Shown one piece after another: positions 57,486 to 64,000 of a DNA stretch of 64,000 nucleotides. The stretch's first letter is position 1. Each line of letters begins with the position of its first letter. The stretch is from Sophora flavescens (lineage: Eukaryota > Streptophyta > Magnoliopsida > Fabales > Fabaceae), in assembly GCA_030762895.1 (NCBI GenBank), contig JAUPTC010000153.1, positions 1-64,000 of the forward strand, given 5' to 3'. The translations under genes were made by a program, and so were the position numbers. Under the pieces are notes generated by a model. The model had not been told where the DNA came from. It was given only the letters and a program-made list of their open reading frames with translations, and did no database searches.

Positions 57486-58491
57486 ATGGCAGGAGAAGCC
57501 AGTACAAGCAAGAATCATGCAGGAGAAGGATCCTCAATGTCGAGACCTCCATACTTCAATGGAGATGACTACATCTACTTGAAAGAGAAGATGAAGTGGT
57601 TTTTACAATCCACTAACTCTGATCTCTGGGATATCATTAAAGAAGGTCCCTATGTTCCTAACGATGATAAAGGAGCAGAAGTTCCTAAAGCTAGCATGAC
57701 CTCTGATCAAAGAGCAAAATGATAATTTAATGCCAAAGCTAGATATACAATCATGTGTGCTTTGAGAAGAGAAGAGTTTGAAAAGGTCTCTGCTTGTGAA
57801 TCTGCAAAAGAAATGTGGGATCCACTAGCTATTACTCATGAAGGAACTAACAAAGTAAGGAGACCAAAGTCAGTATGTTGGTCAGAAAGTATGAGCTGTT
57901 CAAAATGGAAGAAGGAGAAACTATGGGCCTTATAGTTTGAAATCTCTAGGAAAAGTCTACAAGACCGAGGAACACATTCAAAAGATTCTCAGAAGTCTTC
58001 CAAAATAATGGAAACCTCTTGTAAATGTTGTATCTCAAGCCAAAGATCTATCAACACTGAACCCAGATGAGATTCTTGGCACTCTTCATATCCATGAACA
58101 TGAGCTGATTGAAGAAAATAATGAAAAGAAAAGCAAATCCATTGCTCTCAAGGCTGACAAGAAATCATCTAAGGGATCTGCATCAAAAGCTCTAAAAGTT
58201 GATGAATCTTCAGATGAAACTGAGGAATCAAATGAGGATGACTCTGATGATGAAGATAATGAACTTTCTCCTCTTACCATAAAAATGAAAAAGCTCTGGA
58301 AGAAAAGAAACTTCAGAAAGGACAAATCTTTCAGGCGCTTTAGCAAAGAAAAATACAACAAAGATGGTGGATCAAATGTCAGAAATGTCATTGTGTGTTA
58401 TGAATGTAAAAAGCCTGGTCACATCAAGGCAGAATGTCCTCAACTTAATAAGCAACTTCCCAAGAAGTTCTTCAACAAAAAGGTTTTATGA
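57486..58491 (+). pseudogene. gag: Ty1/copia gag, element truncated after zinc knuckle
   Basis: The gag starts 23 bases after the LTR with MAGEASTSKNHAGEGSS. It carries the UBN2-type gag domain: RPPYFNGDDYIYLKEKMKWF, LWDIIKEGPY, CALRREEFEKVSACESAKEM (about 57755-57815), KYELFKMEEGE in another frame, then an Asp/Glu-rich linker and the zinc knuckle CYECKKPGHIKAEC (58398-58439). It ends NKKVL, TGA at 58489. Breaks are a stop at 57721 and a frameshift near 57870. Protease, integrase, reverse transcriptase and the 3' LTR are missing. LINE sequence begins at or just after the stop. Confidence 0.85.
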
Positions 58492-59601
58492 AATTCGCAT
58501 CATGAAGGTATTTATTCCTCCAAAACCATAACATATAACATGTTGTAATCCACACAGAAGCCCAATCGAGATCCGGAAATCTACCCAAATTCCCATTCAT
58601 ATGAATGGCAATCCAATGAAATAAGTCACTAAAGAAGAAAATACTCCTATAATCAAATTTCACCAGGTGATGCCAAACCATCGAAGCAAGCGGACAATCT
58701 CACAAGGAATGAAGAATCGATTCTACCTTAGAAGAGTAAAAATGGCAGGAAGTGTCACCCAAACCTCTACGAAACTTCCACTGATTAGTCATCAATCGAC
58801 CATGATTAATTTACCAGGAAAAGTAACAAATTCTTTCTAGCACTTCCAGCTTCCAGATGTTCTCCCACAGAGCAATACCTTCACTCTCAAAGTGCCCTTG
58901 TAGCATTTTATAAGCACTTGAAACTGAGAACTCCCCAAAACGATCACCCGGCCAGAGAGGAGCATCATGTCCATTATCCGGATAAGGCGGCAAAACTGCT
59001 GAAATCTTGTAAACAATCTGTGCAGGCAACATGTTCCCGAGCATATCAAGCTTCCATTTACCCTGGATGTTCACCATATCTGCAACACGTCATGAGAGCA
59101 ACTGAGAAGGGATAAGCCCAAAAACATCTTCGAGTTTCAAATTTGGCTCAAGCCAACAATCAGCCCAAACATTAACACTTGACCCATCTCCGATGGCCCA
59201 GGTTTCTGAAGCTTTTAAAAAAGAGCATAATTAACCAAGTTTTTCCAAAGAGCAGAATCTATTGAGCCAGCCATAATATCTTGATTCCTTAACCTCAGAA
59301 GAGAAAAAATGTCAGAAAAGGTCACCCAAACCTCTACGAAACTTCCACTCATTAGTCATCAATCGACCATGATTAATTTGCCAGGCAAAGCAACGAATTC
59401 TTTCTGGAACTTCCAGCTTCCAAATGTTCTTCCATTGAGAAATACCTTCACTCTCAAAGTACCATTGTAGCATTTTATAAGCAATTGAAACTGAGAACTC
59501 CCCCATACGATCATCCAGCCAGAGAGGAGCATCAGGTCCATTATCCTGATGAGTAGGCAAAGCTCTTTGAAATCTTGTTAACAATCTCTGAAGGTAACAT
59601 G
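58492..59601 (-). mobile_element. LINE fragments with tandem zf-RVT regions
   Basis: Minus-strand pieces of a plant non-LTR retrotransposon. Nearest the copia gag is the linker to RNase H (WHHLVKFD, CYMLWFWRNKYLHDANF). Then the reverse-transcriptase zinc-binding domain occurs twice: FSVSSAYKMLQGHFESEGI and LWENIWKLEVLERICYFSW (about 58811-58960), and FSVSIAYKMLQWYFESEGIS with QINHGRLMTNEWKF (about 59340-59500). Between them is a SVNVWADCWLEP-like segment. The duplicate is diverged, so it is an old tandem or two insertions. Confidence 0.75.
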
Positions 59602-62036
59602 TGTAACACCCCGTTTTTCGTAAATAAGCTTAATGTGTTTATATATGTTATATATATGTTTGTATATGGTTGTTATGTTTGTTTTTGATGTCTAAGTTTA
59701 TGCTTGGGGAAGTTTAGCCTTAGAAAGGTTCAATCCTTTTAGAGTCCCGGTAACCCGTTTCACAGTTTTGACCATATCTTGAGTTATAGATGTCGAATGA
59801 GGTGATATTTGATGCTTTGGAAATATAAGAGAATTATATACAAGTCTAATTTTATGTCTTTTGGTCAATTCGGTTGTTTAGTAAGTATCACACTGCAATA
59901 TTTGTTTTGCAGTATGCTTAAAGCTCGGGCACTGAAGTTATAATTAGAAGCGATCTGCGAGGGTTTGAGTGAAAACCCTCTTTTTGGAACTTTGGACAAT
60001 CCTAGTATGACAAAAACCTCTTCCCTTTCCCTTCCCTTGAACCCTTTCATGTTCTTGGAGTCCTTGAGTCCGTTTTGGAGAGAAGTCACGCACGCAAGTG
60101 TCATTAAAGGTAATCTGGTTCTCCCTCTCTTTATTCCCCTTTCCCTTTTCTTAAATTGGAGATTAATTGGTTAATCCTCCTGTGTTTGGCCAAGGCATGA
60201 GGAGTTCGTTGAGCCGCTCGAGGGAAGGTGTTTAGTTGCCCGCCCTAGTCGTTGTTGGGAATCATCATACCAGGTATGGGGAGAAGGGATAGTATGAACA
60301 TGTAGGCGTGGGGGTAGCAAAAGATGAAGGGTTAACCCATGACCCTGCCATATGTTGTTTGCCTATTTGATGTTAATTGATATATGTATGATGTGATTCC
60401 AATGTTAATGGCATGCTTTGATAATTGTATTGTTTGTGGTTAATTCATGATGATGAATGATTAAATGTTATTGGTATACTTAATTGTGTATGATGTTTAA
60501 TGATGCAATGGATGAATGTTCATGATGATGATGATGCTTTGCTATAGTGAAGATGATGATGTTCTGCTCTGAATGAGTGTTGAATGTTGAGGTAGTTATG
60601 CCAACATGGACGTTAATAAGACTCTAATTAATAGTGTTTATTAGTGATGTTAAAGACGTTAAACTATGTTAACAATGATAAATGATTTAAGGGATGTTTT
60701 CCCAGTTTATTTATAAGACATGAATATAGTAAGAGAGGCAAGGACATGTTCAAAGGTTTAGTAAAAGACACTAGGATTTGGTTCATGAGTGTTTTAGGAA
60801 CATTAATAATGAAGTCTGTAATTAAAGGATTAATTCCCTATAATGATAAGACATGGAAATTAATTAAAAATAATGAAATTGAGGACTGAGTTAAAAGCCA
60901 ATATGATTGATCTTTGAATGCCCTAGGAACCATAGCAAGGGTTCCTAAACCTTTCTGCCTTGATCAGATAAGTCATGCTCTAACGAGCACGACCAGTGCT
61001 CAATAGTCAAGCATGCCCGTGCTCCGCTAGATAGAACAAAACGCAGAAAACAGAATAGGGGTGGTTCACCCCAATTGTTCCCAAAAATGATTATGAAAGA
61101 AGACACCAAACGAAGTAAAGACAAGTTAGATAACTTAAAGATAATAACGTACCTTGGTAGCCTAGCGGTCAAGAGGGTCTTGATGCTTAATGGTCAAGGT
61201 GTTGAGCTCTGGTGCTTAATGGCCCGAGTGTTAATAATTAAAGAGAAAAGATAATGTTGTACCTTGGTAGCCGAGTGACCAAGGGGACCTCGATGGCCGA
61301 GTGGTCAAGGTGTTGATCTGGTGCTTAATGACCAGAGTGTTAAAAGATAAAAGATAAAGTTGAACCTTGGTTGCCAAGTGGCCAAGGGGGCCTCGATAGC
61401 CGAAGTGGTCGAGGTGTTGATGGTGATAAATCTTGGGTAGCCTAGTGGCCCAAGTGAAGGTGGTGATTCTTGGTTGTGCACTATGTTGCTCATTCATGCA
61501 TTGTAGTAGTGGAGTAGCGCTGTATCGCATAACATACCTTGTTTAGAATGATATAGATGATATTAATATCTTTGAGATGTTATGTTGTTGATATGATGGA
61601 TAGGATATGAATTTAATATGTTATGTTGTTATATATGCTATGCATATGTGAATATGTGGTGCATGCTCATCTCTTGCTAACTGCTTCTATGCCATTATGT
61701 TTTATACATGTTTATTACTCCTCGTCTTTTGTTGTTTGCTTTGCATGTATCTTTTTGGGTATGCAGAGGATGTTGACCAGCTTCTTTGAGGAGGAACTAC
61801 GAGGAGCCGCTATTCGTAGTTAGGATTTCTTTAGTTTACGTTTTTATCCGAGATGTTTCGGACTATGGTTATACCAGCTCTATAATGTGACATCGGGGTT
61901 GGGTTTCGTTTATGTTTTCAGTTATGTTTCTTTAAAACATGTTTTATTTTCCGCGTTTGAGAAGTTAGGTTACAATGCGGCAACCTCTGCCTAGTTTTTT
62001 TATTATGATATAACATGCGGGGTAGAGGGTGTCACA
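59602..62036 (+). mobile_element. Solo LTR (gypsy-type) inserted in LINE
   Basis: It begins TGTAACACCCCG and ends GGGTGTCACA, inverted termini typical of chromovirus-type gypsy LTRs. Flanks are acatg (59597-59601) and acata (62037-62041), an almost perfect 5-bp repeat, and the LINE reading resumes right after. No internal domain is present over 2435 bp, so it is a solo LTR from unequal recombination or a non-coding element. An alternating pyrimidine-rich leader lies at 60020-60150 and a (GAT)-rich tract at 60500-60560. Confidence 0.7.
61150..61465. repeat. Three-unit tandem repeat in solo LTR (about 105 bp)
   Basis: Each unit starts 'accttggtagcc' and contains 'gtggtc(a/g)aggtgttga' and 'gtgttaa'. 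Units begin near 61151, 61260 and 61362. Copy 1 counterpart is 23487-23795. Confidence 0.8.
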
Positions 62037-62275
62037 ACATATTCCTGAGCATATCAAGCTTCCATTTACCCTGGCTATTCACCATATATGCAACACGCCA
62101 GGAGAGCGCGAGAAGGGATAACCCCAACAACATCTTCGGGTTTCAAATTGGGCTTAAGCCAACAATCAGCCCAAATATTAACACTTGACCCATCTCCGAT
62201 GGCCGAGGTTTCCGAAGCTTTTAAAAAAGAGAATAATTTAACCAATTTTTTTTGCTTTTTGATTCCTTAACCAAT
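62037..62275 (-). mobile_element. LINE fragment, continuation after solo LTR
   Basis: It continues the second zf-RVT unit upstream: the minus strand encodes a SVNIWADCWLKPNLKPK-type segment, as in copy 1. It matches 59030-59240 as a diverged tandem copy and ends at AT-rich DNA. Confidence 0.65.
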
Positions 62276-64000
62276 ATCCTTATGATATTGGTTAGTAAGA
62301 CCCATAGATTAAATTGTAGCGATCAATTTATTCTTTTTATTATGAATTAGCTATTGACTACTCTTGAGTAAAAAAAACATATTGACTACTCTATTATATT
62401 AAATATATTATTAAATTCTACTATTAAAGTTTCTTTAAAATATACACTATATAATAATTAAATATTAAATATTAAATATCAAAGATCTGTATTTATCTAT
62501 ACTCAATTATATAATATATTATTAGCTTAATTACCTATTTTTGACATTGTACATTTTAAGTCCTTCTTTTTAGAATAGACGATCCCCCAATTTTTAAAAG
62601 TTAAAACTTTAATTCTTCGCTAATCAAATTTCTAACAAAAGTATCTTCTTGACAAACCTTGTGTCACCTGGCAAAGCCCAACTGACTTTAATTATATTAA
62701 ATAATAAATAATTATTATAATTTAAATACTAAAATTAAAAATTAAAGAAAAATAGTGAATCAATTGTCCAATTATGCTCCATCTCAAGTCCACAAGATTT
62801 TCTGTTACACCATAAATTTTTTTAATATCTTTAAAATATCCCCATTATCTCATTTAGTTATTGGGATTATATTTCCGGTACCGTAGAATTATAATATCAG
62901 AATTATAGTTTTGATATGTACTGACATTCTTAATTCTCTATACAGTATTGAAATTAAATTTTTGATACTACAAAATCACAATACTGGAACAGGAGATCCG
63001 GTATGTTACTAAAATTTTAGTATACGGAAAGTAAATTTTCGATTTGCTCAAAGTCTTTAATTAGTGCTATAAACGTTTATCAGTTACCGTTGAGTCATTA
63101 ACTATGTCAGCACACAGTACACATTACCCAACACTCGTTGACCACAGTCCATGTTGCCATTCAGAAACAATGAAACAAGGAAAAATTTGAAACATGGTTC
63201 TCCTTGTCGAGTTTGTGAGAAAGACTAGTGATTTATCCTACTCCCGTACAAGCCATAGGTTCTCCTTAGATTCAAAATTATTCTAATAATCTTTAAACAA
63301 CAATGTTTTTTGAGTGGATGAGTTGCCAGAGATCATCGACAATTATGAAAAAAAAACATTAATTAATAAAGGACATTGCACATTAAGATGAGAAGTGTAC
63401 ATGGTAGCTTTTATTTTCATAATGGATGCAAAAATATAAAACAATAAGAATATTTCTTTCCTGAATTTCTTGTTGATATCCACCAAGTTGAATTCCTTTT
63501 ATTTACAAATGTGTGGCCGTGGAAAGTTTATCCCGATCTCATGTTGAGCGTCAAATGTTTCTATCAAAATTCGTATTGTCTTAATCTAGTAAGAACAAGG
63601 TATAACCAATGTTTCTAAGAATGAGTACTAAGGATATTTCAGAATATATCTTGACAGCATGTGTTATCTTGCTCCTATGTATTCCAAGTGGAAATCAAAA
63701 CTATCGTAATTCTCATTCAATCTTAGTTAATTTTCTTTGGGGATACCTTGTATTTATAATTTTTTTTGTAACCGAATAATCATCTAAATAAGCATTCTTT
63801 CTCTATAATGGATAACCATAATCATTTGATAAGGTTGTTATACAAGGATCTCATATTATAATTATATTGAACTCTAATCATATCTTTAATTTTTTTAGAG
63901 AGATAAACTAAACTCGGTTATTTCCCTTCATTCTCGGACGTGTATGGTGGGTGAAACTCTGTCGCTTCCCTCCCCTTATTATCGGGCACTACAGGACTGC
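62276..64000. other. AT-rich flank (copy 2), no gene seen
   Basis: Nearly identical to 24593-26397. Lacks the 75 bases found at 25113-25187 in copy 1. No reading frame or element is recognised; the window ends six bases after the last clear match. Confidence 0.6.

Larger units (their letters stand above)
37087..63994 (+). repeat. Copy 2 of the large segmental repeat
   Basis: Collinear with 1-26397 and generally the better-preserved copy. It starts inside the Pack-CACTA and runs to the window end, so its right edge is not seen. At 62794 it lacks 75 bases present in copy 1 between two CCAC tetramers, and near 63650 it lacks 8 bases between two cttga pentamers. Confidence 0.95.

Noticed and set aside
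57480..58491. A complete copia element
   Set aside because: No integrase, reverse transcriptase or second LTR was found in either copy. LINE sequence follows gag directly.
61260..61400. tRNA-Leu/Ser-like 'ggccgagtggtc' in the solo LTR
   Set aside because: Only an A-box-like stretch is present. No anticodon arm, B box or acceptor stem could be drawn, and it recurs as part of a tandem repeat.

Overview
The window is plant nuclear DNA, almost entirely nested transposable elements, with no intact conventional host gene. Evidence is Ty3/gypsy and Ty1/copia retroelements, CACTA (En/Spm) transposons whose transposase-side genes carry plant-type introns, LINE fragments, small MITE-like inverted repeats and a two-exon cysteine-rich peptide gene. 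A legume is my best guess, from remembered resemblance of the 'catcggtt/aaccgatg' subterminal repeats and two MITE families to legume repeats. That is inference.

Layout. Bases 1-26397 and 37087-63994 are two copies of one segment in the same orientation, about 37.1 kb apart. A 10.7-kb spacer (26398-37086) appears once. Each copy holds, in order: the right end of a Pack-CACTA element; a repeat family in one orientation; an unclassified segment with 31-bp tandem repeats and an AT microsatellite; a small cysteine-rich (defensin-like) peptide gene; the same repeat family inverted; AT-rich DNA; and the left remnant of a CACTA element (CACTA-B). CACTA-B is split by an Athila-like Ty3/gypsy element (5-bp target duplication ACCAC), which is itself split inside gag by a 6.3-kb CACTA (CACTA-C) carrying a tnp2-type transposase. 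After the gypsy element come the Ulp1-like protease exons of CACTA-B, a Ty1/copia LTR plus gag cut off after the zinc knuckle, LINE fragments on the minus strand interrupted by a 2.4-kb solo LTR, and AT-rich DNA.

The spacer contains MITE-like repeats, a third CACTA (CACTA-D, minus-strand Transposase_24/Ulp1-type gene with recognisable exons) and the left part of a 3.6-kb Pack-CACTA (34510-38094, ATT target duplication) that has captured four exons and the introns of an alcohol dehydrogenase gene.

The most important observation for any user is about sequence quality. Wherever the two copies disagree inside the elements, the disagreement sits overwhelmingly at CAG or CTG trinucleotides, and the changes are not C-to-T. 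CTG becomes CCG, CG or CTTTG; CAG becomes CGG, CGA, CG or CCGG. This looks like read-level miscalling at CHG-methylated cytosines, so many of the frameshifts and stops described here may not exist in the plant. The second notable pattern is an array of palindromic TCACGGCCGTGA-like boxes found in the gypsy LTRs, in the gypsy 3' internal region and in the unrelated CACTA-C element.
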